This document shows positions 26,456 through 34,433 of a stretch of 64,000 nt of DNA, piece by piece. Position numbers and translations under genes: made by a program. The notes beneath the pieces are model-generated. The model was given only the letters and a program-made list of their open reading frames with translations. It was not told the DNA's origin and did not search any database. Numbering within the stretch: position 1 is the stretch's first letter; each line of letters begins with the position of its first letter. Source of the DNA: Mesorhizobium sp. AR07. GTDB taxonomy: Bacteria; Pseudomonadota; Alphaproteobacteria; Rhizobiales; Rhizobiaceae. The stretch covers positions 5,450,501 through 5,514,500 of the forward strand of contig NZ_CP080525.1 in the NCBI RefSeq assembly GCF_024746815.1, in the 5' to 3' direction.

Positions 26456-28026
26456 AGCATCGCCTCCAGCTCTTCCAGTCCCTCGGCGATCTCCTTCTCT
26501 AGTGCCTTCAGCTCGGCGATGATCTCCTTCGGCGGGCGATGCTCCTGCGTCTCGTGCATCACCTCCTTGTAGCGGTTGATGGAAAGGTCATAGCCGGCTG
26601 CCGCGATGTCGGCCTTAGGCACACTGAAACTCCGAGCGGTCTGCGGCCGCTCTCGCTCGGTGCCATTGCGCTCAACCCAGCGCGCGACGATGTCAGGCAG
26701 GTTGTTCTTCGCCAGCTCCTCGTCGGTGAGCGTCAGGTTGACGAAATGACCGGCTTCATGATGGCCTGGCGTCGGCCCGAGCTTTTCGCCCGGCAGCAAG
26801 GCATTGCGCTTGTCGTCCAGCGAGAAGCCGTCGGCCTGGCAGTCATAGAACCAGACGTGATCCGTGCCGCCTGAATTGGTCTTGGTGAACAGCACGATGG
26901 CGGTCGAGACACCGGCATAGGGCCGGAACACGCCGGACGGAAGCTTGACGATGCCGTCGAGGCGATGGTCCTCGACCAGCATGCGGCGGATCTCCCTGTG
27001 TGCGGTGGAGGAGCCGAACAGCACACCGTCCGGCACAATCACCGCCGCGCGACCGCCCGGCTTCAGCAGCTTCAGGAACAGCGCCATGAACAGAAGCTCG
27101 GTCTTCTTTGTCTTGACGATCGATAGCAGGTCCTTTGCGGTGGTGTCGTAATCGAGCGAGCCAGCGAAGGGCGGATTGGCCAGCACCAGCGAATAGCGGT
27201 CCTCGTCGCCGGCATGCTCCTGACTGAGCGAATCCTTGTAACGAATGTCGGGATCCTCAACGCCGTGCAGCGTCATGTTCATCGAACCGATGCGCAGCAT
27301 GGTGTTGTCGAAGTCGAAGCCGTGGAACATTTCCTCATTGAAATGGTCGCGGCTCTCCTGATCGTGGAACATCTTTGGATTGGTGTCGCGCAGATACTCG
27401 CCCGCCGCGACCAAGAAGCCGCAGGTGCCGCAGGCCGGATCGCAGATGATGTCCTTCGGCGTCGGCGCCGTCATCTCCACCATCAGCGCGATGATGTGGC
27501 GCGGCGTGCGGAACTGGCCGTTCTGGCCCGCGCTGGCGATCTTGCCCAGCATGTATTCGTAGAGGTCGCCCTTGGTGTCGCGGTCTTGCATCGGCAGCTT
27601 GTCGATGAGGTCGACCACCTTCACCAGCAGCGCCGGCGAAGGAATGGTGAAGCGCGCGCCCTTCATGTGGGTTGCGTGAGCGGTGCCGTCTTCCGCCATG
27701 GCGCGAAGGAACGGGAAGACATGTTCGGCAACGAGTTCGAACATCGTGCCGGCGTCTTTGTTCTTCAGCCTCGACCACCGCATGTCCACATAGGCGACGC
27801 CACCGTTTTCGCCGATGCCGTCCTTGCCATCCTTGAAAATGCGCCGGCGCATCGGCTGACCTGTCCGCGTCGAACGGTTTTCCTCAAGCTGCTCGGCATC
27901 GTCCAGCCCGCGCATGAACAGCAGGTAGGTGATCTGTTCGATCACCTCGAGCGGATTGGCGATGCCACCCGCCCAGAAGGCGTTCCAGACTGCATCGATT
28001 TTCGAACGCAATTCACCGGTGAGCAT
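26452..28026 (-). CDS. hsdM: Type I restriction-modification methyltransferase subunit
   Basis: 524-residue adenine-N6 DNA methyltransferase. An N-terminal helical HsdM_N region is followed by the SAM-binding motif I (DPACGTCGFL, from residue 196) and catalytic motif IV NPPF (residues 284-287). Acts with HsdS to methylate the host site and protect it from HsdR. Direction and overlaps make it the first core gene of the operon; the HEPN-motif gene lies 104 bases upstream in the same direction. Confidence 0.96.
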   Translation of the reverse strand: MLTGELRSKIDAVWNAFWAGGIANPLEVIEQITYLLFMRGLDDAEQLEENRSTRTGQPMRRRIFKDGKDGIGENGGVAYVDMRWSRLKNKDAGTMFELVAEHVFPFLRAMAEDGTAHATHMKGARFTIPSPALLVKVVDLIDKLPMQDRDTKGDLYEYMLGKIASAGQNGQFRTPRHIIALMVEMTAPTPKDIICDPACGTCGFLVAAGEYLRDTNPKMFHDQESRDHFNEEMFHGFDFDNTMLRIGSMNMTLHGVEDPDIRYKDSLSQEHAGDEDRYSLVLANPPFAGSLDYDTTAKDLLSIVKTKKTELLFMALFLKLLKPGGRAAVIVPDGVLFGSSTAHREIRRMLVEDHRLDGIVKLPSGVFRPYAGVSTAIVLFTKTNSGGTDHVWFYDCQADGFSLDDKRNALLPGEKLGPTPGHHEAGHFVNLTLTDEELAKNNLPDIVARWVERNGTERERPQTARSFSVPKADIAAAGYDLSINRYKEVMHETQEHRPPKEIIAELKALEKEIAEGLEELEAML

Positions 28027-28130
28027 TGTTCCCCTCGTATTAGACCGTGGGGCACCATACGGATCAGAGCAGCAGCGGCAAGCGTAATCAAGGAGGCCAA
28101 CGCGCCCTCAGCCAGGCGTCGTCTGATGAG

Positions 28131-28820
28131 TCATATCCAATGCAGAGGCGTTGACTGCAGCCAGGCTGTCCACCGCGTCAGGAAGCGCCGAAAGCCCGAC
28201 TCGGATATTCGAAGGTCGTTAAGCCCGACTAACTGCGGTGCCCTTTGATGGCATTTCTCACACTCGTCATATTTCAGACGCGCGCTGACGAAGGCCAACA
28301 TTGATGTTTGCCTTTCGGAAGTTAGACCGTCCTCATCAAGATACATAATCCCGCCGTGCGATAAGGCATTTCGCAGCGTCATGAGGAACTGACGGAAGGA
28401 CATTCCCGAGGCAGCGCCGAAAGCCTCTCCGCTACTTAGGGCGGCTGCGAGCTCTTTTGGGAATGGGTTAGCGAGGTTGAAAACCCGATTGCCTTGCACA
28501 AAGGCCCAAACGTCCGTCTCGAAAATGTCTGTATCGCGCAGCTTTGCCCTGGCAACGACCTTTCCGAGCGCTCCAGTGACCTCCGGAGCGATACCGCTAT
28601 CATTGGCATAATCCGGAGCATCCGGTCCGAAATCCTTCAGCAGTCGTTCAACCGGCAACACGATCATCGGGATTGCCATCGCAAGAAGAAATGTGGTCGA
28701 CAATGGGCCGTCGTGTTTCTGAGCGGTTCCTTTGTCTTTTTCGACAACCGGAAAAAGCAGGTCGATAAGGTCGAGACACCGTGTTGGGATCTCAACGCTG
28801 AAGTGCTTGGGGTTGGCCAT
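28131..28820 (-). CDS. Putative HEPN-motif protein upstream of hsdM
   Basis: 229 residues, no family named with certainty. A predicted helical region contains LMTLRNALSHGGIMYL with an R-x4-H motif (RNALSH, residues 150-155). This is the catalytic signature of HEPN ribonucleases, which are often toxins or defence effectors. A conserved-looking CxxC (ECEKC) follows near residue 190. It precedes hsdM on the same strand and may be part of the restriction operon as an accessory effector. The HEPN assignment rests on the motif only. Confidence 0.55.
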   Translation of the reverse strand: MANPKHFSVEIPTRCLDLIDLLFPVVEKDKGTAQKHDGPLSTTFLLAMAIPMIVLPVERLLKDFGPDAPDYANDSGIAPEVTGALGKVVARAKLRDTDIFETDVWAFVQGNRVFNLANPFPKELAAALSSGEAFGAASGMSFRQFLMTLRNALSHGGIMYLDEDGLTSERQTSMLAFVSARLKYDECEKCHQRAPQLVGLNDLRISESGFRRFLTRWTAWLQSTPLHWI

Positions 28821-29336
28821 CGCTTTTTTCCTTTTCTAGCACTTGGTAGCAGGAGCTATTGTCGGCTTGGATTCTGCGTGGACAGATAATCTCAAAGCCT
28901 CAGGGTTAGTCCCCTAGGTCGATTGCCGGGCGAACAACTGTCTTGCCGGCAAACCGCCGCTGCGTGGCTGTCGACCTGGCCGCCGCGTATTCAAGAACCA
29001 CCTGCCGTGCGGGATCCTTGATGGCCCTAAGGACGACTTTGGCCGAGTAGCTCATCTGGGGGCCACTCTCTGAGCAGCCGGGTGACCACACCGGAAGGCC
29101 CTTATCCGAGTCGCGTCACCCTAGCGACAGGCACTTCCGAACTCGAGGCTATTTCCGTCTCGCCAACTCGGTCGCCGCCGTTCTCCTATGCGTAAATCGC
29201 CAAAAGACGTCAGTAAGTCATAGTTTACTTATGTATAAAATGAAATGAAAGCCAGCTTAAAGGATTTAATGTGCCGTTTTTTGGTTTATATGCTTGATCA
29301 GGTAGATGTCGATGGGAAGAAATATATTGTATCTCC
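28821..29336. other. Divergent intergenic region with one weak small frame
   Basis: It separates the HEPN-motif gene (minus) from the XRE gene (plus). A minus-strand frame at 28906-29055 could encode 49 residues (starts MSYSAKVVLRAIKDP) but lacks a clear ribosome site. From 29215 to 29330 the sequence is notably AT-rich and probably holds the promoters. Confidence 0.4.
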
Positions 29337-29362
29337 CGATGGGGAATCGAAATCCCCTATCG
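29337..29362. promoter_or_regulatory. Palindromic candidate operator before the XRE gene
   Basis: CGATGGGGA and TCCCCTATCG form an imperfect dyad (one extra base on the right arm) around a 7-base centre, 26 bases before the first possible start of the XRE-type regulator. A good autoregulation site by position and symmetry; binding is inferred. Confidence 0.5.
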
Positions 29363-29388
29363 CTGTCTGATATATAGTATGCAAGATC

Positions 29389-29856
29389 ATGCGTTTAAGA
29401 AAGAGAACGAACATGGGAAACGATAGCAGGGGTGCACCAGGCAAATCCGAGATTGCCAAATTCCTCGACAAGCGCATCTACGAACTAAGGCACCGAAAGA
29501 GCCAAAGAGACATAGCCAGGGAGATTGGCTTCGCTAACGACAACGTCATCACGATGTTGAAGTCCGGTAGAACCAAAGTGCCGCTTTGTCGCGTCGTGAG
29601 CATTGCGAGGGCGCTAGAAACCGATGCGCGCCAGCTGTTCATCTTGGCACTCATGCAGGATGGCAATGAAATGGATCGTGCAGCCTTTGAGGAAATAGTC
29701 GGCGAGTCCGTTTCAGCCAATGAGAAAGAGATCATCGTCGCACTGCGCAAGGTGTCGAACGGAACGGATCCAAAGATGTCGGTCGTGTTTAGAAAAATCT
29801 TGCGCGCCCTCTTTGGTGACATGGGCGTGAAGAAACAGGACGATGATGCTGAGTGA
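29389..29856 (+). CDS. XRE-family-like helix-turn-helix regulator
   Basis: 155 residues from the first ATG, or 147 from an ATG at 29413; ribosome sites do not clearly decide. A Cro/C1-type helix-turn-helix is seen at about residues 35-85: SQRDIAREIGFANDNVITML, then VPLCRVVSIARALETD. The C-terminal half is acidic and helical. It probably controls a nearby island promoter; the dyad just upstream suggests self-control. It is divergent from the restriction operon and could regulate it. Confidence 0.75.
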   Translation: MRLRKRTNMGNDSRGAPGKSEIAKFLDKRIYELRHRKSQRDIAREIGFANDNVITMLKSGRTKVPLCRVVSIARALETDARQLFILALMQDGNEMDRAAFEEIVGESVSANEKEIIVALRKVSNGTDPKMSVVFRKILRALFGDMGVKKQDDDAE

Positions 29857-30009
29857 CGCCAGCGTCGAAACCCGATCACTGTGACCGACCGAGTTCGACC
29901 CCCGAAGGCGACCTTCATTTGCCGGGCGATGACAGCTTCGCGCCGCCGGGCGATTGCCTGCCCAACACCACCGTCGCGCGGACAAATGGAGGAAGCCTAT
30001 GCTCCCTCA

Positions 30010-31002
30010 CTATGCCTGCCATACCGCCACATCCGCCATGATACGGGCCTTTACAACAGGGTCGGCATAGCTCGCCTCGACGGAGTTTCGCGCAAGCTGC
30101 CGGATGATTTCGTCATCCCATGCAAAGGTTGCGGCGCACGCCTTGTAGGAGTCTTCGAGAGTGGTGCTGAGGAGCGCGGGGTCATCCGTGTTGATGGAAA
30201 CCGAAACGCCTCCCTTGCGTAACAGATCAATGGGATGTTGCTCGAGCGACGGATAGACACCTAACACGACGTTGGAAATCGGGCAGATACCCAGAGGGAT
30301 CTGCCTGTCGGCAAGCAAGTCAACCAACTCCAGATCCTCGATCGCGCGCACGCCATGGTCGATCCTATCGGCGCCCAGCAGTTCGAGCGCGTCGCGGATG
30401 CCCTCCGGCCCGCTCGACTCGCCGGCATGCACGGTGCGCCTTAAACCAGCTGCTGCCGCGCGGCGGAAGGCCTCAGCGAAGCGCGGACCGGTCCGTCCGG
30501 CGGCGGCCTCGTTTCCGTCGATCGACAAGGCAACAACGCGCGGGTGCCTGATCGTGCTCAGCAGTTCCACCAACTCGATCGATTGCGCCTCAGACTGGGT
30601 CCGAAGCAAGCTGACGCAAAGCCCTACGGGAGGATTTCCATCTTGCTCGGCCGCAGCGAAGCCGGCATCGAGGGCGTCGATCATCGCCGGGATATCTCCG
30701 CTCCAGTGCGGCCAATGCGTCGGGTTCACAATGACATCGGCATAGCGAACGCCGCTCGTGGCCATTCGCTGCGAGAACTTGTAGGCGGTCCCAAACAGCT
30801 GCTCGCGCGTTCGGAATGTGCCGCAGATCCAGTCGAGCATCTCGAGGAAGCTCTTCAGATCCTCCGCTTTGAAAAGTTCATCACGCGGTCTGCGGAGCGG
30901 GATTCCGGCTTCTTTGCAATTCCTGATCACGTCGTCCCTCTCGAAGCAGCCCTCAAGATGGATATGCACTTCGGCCTTCGGTAGCGTCCTGTAGTCGCTC
31001 AT
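30010..31002 (-). CDS. Adenosine deaminase family protein
   Basis: 330-residue zinc amidohydrolase that converts adenosine, or a related aminopurine, to the hydroxyl form. Metal and catalytic motifs are intact: HIHLEG (residues 13-18), TVHAGESSGPEGI, IDHGVRA, and NTDDPALL near the C-terminus. The chosen ATG has GGAGGTATC before it; a second in-frame ATG with its own ribosome site lies 7 codons upstream within a tandem duplication. No other purine gene is adjacent. Substrate could be adenosine or adenine. Confidence 0.9.
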   Translation of the reverse strand: MSDYRTLPKAEVHIHLEGCFERDDVIRNCKEAGIPLRRPRDELFKAEDLKSFLEMLDWICGTFRTREQLFGTAYKFSQRMATSGVRYADVIVNPTHWPHWSGDIPAMIDALDAGFAAAEQDGNPPVGLCVSLLRTQSEAQSIELVELLSTIRHPRVVALSIDGNEAAAGRTGPRFAEAFRRAAAAGLRRTVHAGESSGPEGIRDALELLGADRIDHGVRAIEDLELVDLLADRQIPLGICPISNVVLGVYPSLEQHPIDLLRKGGVSVSINTDDPALLSTTLEDSYKACAATFAWDDEIIRQLARNSVEASYADPVVKARIMADVAVWQA

Positions 31003-31040
31003 GATACCTCCACTTTGCGTCATGATACCTTCACTTTGCA
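30999..31040 (-). repeat. 21-bp tandem duplication of ribosome site plus start codon
   Basis: Two head-to-tail 21-base units (about 90% identical), each with AAAGTGGAGG or AAAGTGAAGG followed by TATCATGA. Because 21 is a multiple of three, both start codons are in frame with the adenosine deaminase gene. The upstream unit has the weaker GAAGG. Confidence 0.9.
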
Positions 31041-31521
31041 AAGGCACCATGAAAAGCACGTCACCGGCTCCTGATGTTTCAAGAAATGGTTGAAGGATTT
31101 TGCCCCGGGAAGCACCCAAATAGGCGGCCGCTTATGGCGCTACTTGCTCGTTCCCATCGACGAGAAGAAAAGCAACATTCCGCCCATCTGAGCAAGCGCA
31201 TGTTCGGTCAGTCCAGCTAATCCAGCGTGGTCGGCGAAATAGGCGCCCGTCAGCGAGCGCACCACTGCGGCAATCGGGTTTCGGTTCTAGGTGACGCTCG
31301 AAGAAACTGCTGACGCTCGCCGGGGTTCCTAGGAACCAATCGACTTTATCTCTGACCCGGGATGAACCCCATCGACGGAAGTCTTAGGATGGCCGTGGTG
31401 AGCCGAAGGGGATGCCTTTTGTTGCCGGAGACAATATTTCCCCCAATGCTCCGCTTCGTGTGGGGGGCATTGAGCTACCGAAACTTACCTACGCTTTGAA
31501 TCCGGTGTGATCTGCTAGAAG
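31041..31521. other. Intergenic region with a possible coding remnant
   Basis: A minus-strand stretch (31140-31290) reads like the C-terminal end of a protein (NPIAAVVRSLTGAYFADHAG, then LTEHALAQMGGMLLFFSSM, ending in a stop) but has stops upstream and no start. It may be the tail of a truncated gene. Nothing else is recognised. Confidence 0.35.
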
Positions 31522-31544
31522 GACCGGCATTGCACCGGTCTTTT
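31522..31544 (+). terminator. Intrinsic terminator hairpin
   Basis: GACCGG and CCGGTC form a 6-bp stem around a 7-base loop, followed by TTTT. It lies 42 bases before the next plus-strand gene, so it may end an upstream transcript or act as a leader attenuator. Confidence 0.65.
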
Positions 31545-31585
31545 CTTATTGGTTAGATGCCCTCGGGCTACCAAGGGGAACTAGC

Positions 31586-31822
31586 ATGACACCGATAACC
31601 ATCAAACGACAGGTCAAGGGCTTTCTCGAGCGGAAATATCCAGGGGCCACAGTCATCGAAGGACCAAAGGCACTCACAATCTTCGAGACCCCGGAGGATC
31701 ACGAAACCGCGGTCACCATCACCTTCGCCCAGACCGGCTCGCTCCGGCGCCAGATCAAGGCCGCCGTGGACAGTAAAGCCAAGCCGGGACGCCAGGGCAT
31801 CAGCCACAAGGGGAATCCATAA
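31586..31822 (+). CDS. Small hypothetical protein (78 residues)
   Basis: Not recognised. Basic, with MTPITIKRQVKGFLERKYPG at the start and a beta-rich middle (ALTIFETPEDHETAVTITF). AAGGGGAAC precedes the ATG. It is the first of three closely spaced plus-strand genes that all look like small island cargo. Confidence 0.5.
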   Translation: MTPITIKRQVKGFLERKYPGATVIEGPKALTIFETPEDHETAVTITFAQTGSLRRQIKAAVDSKAKPGRQGISHKGNP

Positions 31823-31925
31823 AGCGCCGGCGATACGAGCACGCCGAGTTCCGCCGGCGAACGAACCGAAATTGATCGAGTCCGGGCTTTCAGCTATAGC
31901 CACGAAGAGTGGAGGGGACCAAGCC

Positions 31926-32288
31926 GTGGCGGATGAGGGGTTGATAGAAGAGGAGCTCGCCAAAATTGAGCAACTCATTGGTGAGGCGGTGGACGAAGAC
32001 CTCGCGAAGTTGGGCGAGGGCATCAACGATGACTCCGCTGGGCTTCAACGAGAGCGAGACATAGATCGGGAGATCGCGAAGTTCAAAGCCAACGCCCTCG
32101 ATCGAGCTTCGACCTCGCTCGTAACCCTCGGCGCTTTCGCACCTCTGGTGGGTCTCCTCTATCACTCCACCACCGTCAGCTTCATGCAGGACCAGGAACT
32201 CGCCACTGCCGTCGTTGGTTGTTTGGTAGGCGCTTTCGTCCTACATTGGGTGGGACGAGGTTTCCTCGAGACGGGATTCAGACAATGA
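31926..32288 (+). CDS. Small membrane protein, hypothetical
   Basis: 120 residues from a GTG preceded by GGAGGGG; the frame opens earlier with a TTG but without a ribosome site. The N-terminal half is acidic and helical (EEELAKIEQLIGEAVDEDLA). The C-terminal half has two hydrophobic segments: LVTLGAFAPLVGLLYH and TAVVGCLVGAFVLHWVG. Its stop overlaps the next start (ATGA), so both proteins are probably made together. No family recognised. Confidence 0.55.
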   Translation: MADEGLIEEELAKIEQLIGEAVDEDLAKLGEGINDDSAGLQRERDIDREIAKFKANALDRASTSLVTLGAFAPLVGLLYHSTTVSFMQDQELATAVVGCLVGAFVLHWVGRGFLETGFRQ

Positions 32289-32806
32289 GCCCTGCATTTC
32301 TCATGTTTTCGGTTGCCCTGGCTGCCATCCTAATCTGGGCGGTGGTCAGCAGGATCATGTTCGAGCGCCGCGTTAATGACCGCATCAAGCGGGAAAGGGC
32401 TTTGGACGAGCGTGCTGCGGACTACCGGGCAAAGCTAAATGCAAAGAGCGCAGAGCTCCAAAAGCAGCTCGCCGATAAAGCCCCCAAAAGGGCGATGGAT
32501 CTTGAAGAGACCGTAACCATCGCTGTGAATGAAGAGGTTAATTTCGCGCTCGCGAAGGCTGTAAGCGGCAGCTATTTCCGCGCTGCGCGAGAGGCAGCAG
32601 GGCACGCGCCGCGTCGTTTTCTCGTCGCGCATCGCATTCTTACGTCGGACGCAATAGTGCCTATCGTAGACCCTCACGATATCGAAGACGAACTGATGAT
32701 GCGGATTAGCACTGGTCACAGGCCCAAATATCCCAACCCCATCGAAAAACCGGCTAAGCCGAAAGCGCCAGCTCGCGTTCTTCCGCCCGCTCCCATCACC
32801 AGATAG
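32285..32806 (+). CDS. Membrane-anchored coiled-coil protein, hypothetical
   Basis: 173 residues. One N-terminal membrane helix (FLMFSVALAAILIWAVVSRI), then a charged helical stretch likely to be a coiled coil (residues about 25-75), and a Pro/Lys/Ala-rich tail. Translation is coupled to the previous membrane protein through the ATGA overlap, which suggests the two form one membrane complex. Not recognised. Confidence 0.55.
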   Translation: MSPAFLMFSVALAAILIWAVVSRIMFERRVNDRIKRERALDERAADYRAKLNAKSAELQKQLADKAPKRAMDLEETVTIAVNEEVNFALAKAVSGSYFRAAREAAGHAPRRFLVAHRILTSDAIVPIVDPHDIEDELMMRISTGHRPKYPNPIEKPAKPKAPARVLPPAPITR

Positions 32807-33034
32807 CCATCGCCGCCATCACAGGCCAGGCCACAACAGGCCAGGTTGACAAATGACAACCCAACGACCGGCTCGGCCCTCTAACGCAACCAGCTTCGTC
32901 AACCAAATAACCTGCGTTCTCTATCTCATTTAAGAGAACGCTTTCCATTAAGTTTACACCAAGTTGACAAAGCCGCCTGAAATCCAATTTTTCGGTAAAG
33001 TGTCAACTACGACTGGGTGAAGGGCCAAGCCCAG

Positions 33035-33230
33035 CCGGCGCAAACCGTTCTATCGGGCCCGATCGTGGGGTGTTCGGGCGCTGTGAGCCTCGATACAGCA
33101 AGGAAACTATTTCATATCCTCCCCAATTCGAAGCCCTCTGGTCCCGTAAGCCTCTGGGAGACCACGCCTAAATAGGCGAGATTGCACGGGCCGGAAACTC
33201 ATGTGCGGGGTGCACAGAGGGCTTAGGTTC
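33035..33230 (+). ncRNA. Highly structured gene-free segment, possible non-coding RNA
   Basis: Several perfect stems occur in series: GCCCGA/TCGGGC (from 33057), GCTGT/ACAGC (from 33080), an outer pair AAGCCCTCTG (33132-33141) / CAGAGGGCTT (33218-33227), and inside it CGCCT-AAAT-AGGCG and GTGC-GGGGT-GCAC. No coding frame crosses it. I do not recognise the family; a group II intron fragment or other structured RNA is possible. No reverse transcriptase gene is nearby. Confidence 0.4.
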
Positions 33231-33439
33231 AAGCATTTGCATCATCCGATTCCCCACGCCGGAAGTTCTGGACGCAGCGTTCCTAGCCCCACTGTTCTCC
33301 CACAAGATGTCCTTCTCGACGACCGTTCATTCACAACGCATCGTCTTTGAGAACCGACGGAAATCCACGAACCATCCGATGGCTTAGAGATCAGCGGTCT
33401 TGTCGCAAGGGTGCATCAGATCAAGAGCCCTGCGCGTGC

Positions 33440-33560
33440 TCACCACGCTGTTAGGGGTGACCGTCAGAGAGCGCCGTAGTGTGCAGCGGTCCCGTTTCAG
33501 CAAACCGGCGCTCGAGCTCTCCAGTGAGCTCGCCTGGGACACGTCGCTCATCTTGACCAG
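33440..33560 (-). repeat. Diverged copy of the RHH-gene 3' region
   Basis: About 100 bases resemble 36905-37005, the end of the RHH-gene and the spacer before the NYN gene: CAGAGAGCGCCG, GCGCTCGAG and CGTCGCTCA blocks recur in the same order. The minus-strand translation recalls the RHH tail, with SDVSQ for SDALP. It is probably the debris of a second RHH-type locus. Confidence 0.5.
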
Positions 33561-33606
33561 AACCTCACCCGGCGTCCGCCGATGGAGATTTAGCCGAAGG
33601 ACTGTT

Positions 33607-33690
33607 TTACACGCGCACGCCCCGCGGCTTGTTCGGCAGCACCGGCTTTATGGCGGTCCATTCATAGTCGCTGAGTTCGTAGCGCACGAT
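33607..33690 (-). pseudogene. IS5-family transposase N-terminal fragment
   Basis: The minus strand encodes IVRYELSDYEWTAIKPVLPN then KPRGVRV and a stop. This is the start of IS5-type transposases (consensus RYDLSDFEW..I.PLLPNKPRGV). Only about 27 codons remain and no terminal repeats are seen, so the element is dead. Confidence 0.75.
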
Positions 33691-33836
33691 TCGAAGCCAG
33701 TTTCGGAGCTTGAATCACGTCCATCAACCGCAACGACCCGTCGCGAAGCCGGTAATGCGCTTAAATTACTTCCGCTTTTGAGCCCCAAGCGGACAGGGTT
33801 TTAGCGTGCCTCACTGGTTTGCTCTGCACTCATCGT

Positions 33837-34301
33837 TCACTTGCGGGTCTGAAGCGCCGAGATTTGCTCGGTATCGTAGCGACGGCGAAGCTCTCCGATC
33901 ACCTTCGAGTCAGGTAGGCCGGATCGCGAGACCATCTCGGCAAGCTCCTCGAAATAATGCTCGTGCCCAGGTGGCGAGACGGTCATGATGACCCGCGCCG
34001 GCTTGTCCATTGCGTTGGCGATGTTGTGCGGCACGCCCGGCGGGATGAACACGAATGTGCCGGGGACGGCTTGGACGGTTTCATCGCCGATCTGCCATTC
34101 GCACTCACCTTCGACAACATAGAAGGTTTCCTCCTGCACGCGGTGCACGTGGCGGCCGGTGGAGAACCGTGCGGGTATCGTCCAGTCGAACATGCTCGTG
34201 TGCTTGGTGTGCTTTCCGGTCACGAGGAAGGCCATCGGCTGGCCGGCTAGCGTTACGCCCGTAAAATCATTTGGCTGCCGGATCACTGCATTTGCGGGCA
34301 T
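33837..34301 (-). CDS. Cupin-domain protein
   Basis: 154-residue single-cupin protein. The conserved beta-barrel motifs are present: HVHRVQEETFYVVEGE (metal-binding motif 1) and GTFVFIPPGVPHNIANA (motif 2 with His). It probably binds a metal and acts on, or senses, a small molecule; substrate unknown. It is divergent from the transcription regulator beginning at 34434, which may control it. Confidence 0.85.
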   Translation of the reverse strand: MPANAVIRQPNDFTGVTLAGQPMAFLVTGKHTKHTSMFDWTIPARFSTGRHVHRVQEETFYVVEGECEWQIGDETVQAVPGTFVFIPPGVPHNIANAMDKPARVIMTVSPPGHEHYFEELAEMVSRSGLPDSKVIGELRRRYDTEQISALQTRK

Positions 34302-34433
34302 GGCGCAACTCCCTGCTTGCTGTAAGCTCCCTCATCGAGGAGCCGCCCGTAGAGTGCATCACGCCAGCTCGACATGTCGTGAAAGGCTTGCGAAAATGTT
34401 GCGAAACGTTTCCGAATGACAGTTGTTCGATCC

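Noticed and set aside
28906..29055. Small minus-strand gene upstream of the HEPN-motif gene
   Set aside because: 49 codons without a clear ribosome site; kept only as a remark on the intergenic region.
33035..33230. Retron-like non-coding RNA
   Set aside because: Inverted ends are present, but there is no reverse transcriptase gene anywhere in the window.
33400..33804. Plus-strand 134-residue ORF
   Set aside because: It runs opposite an IS5 transposase fragment and the diverged RHH-like repeat, and its composition looks like antisense GC-rich frame.
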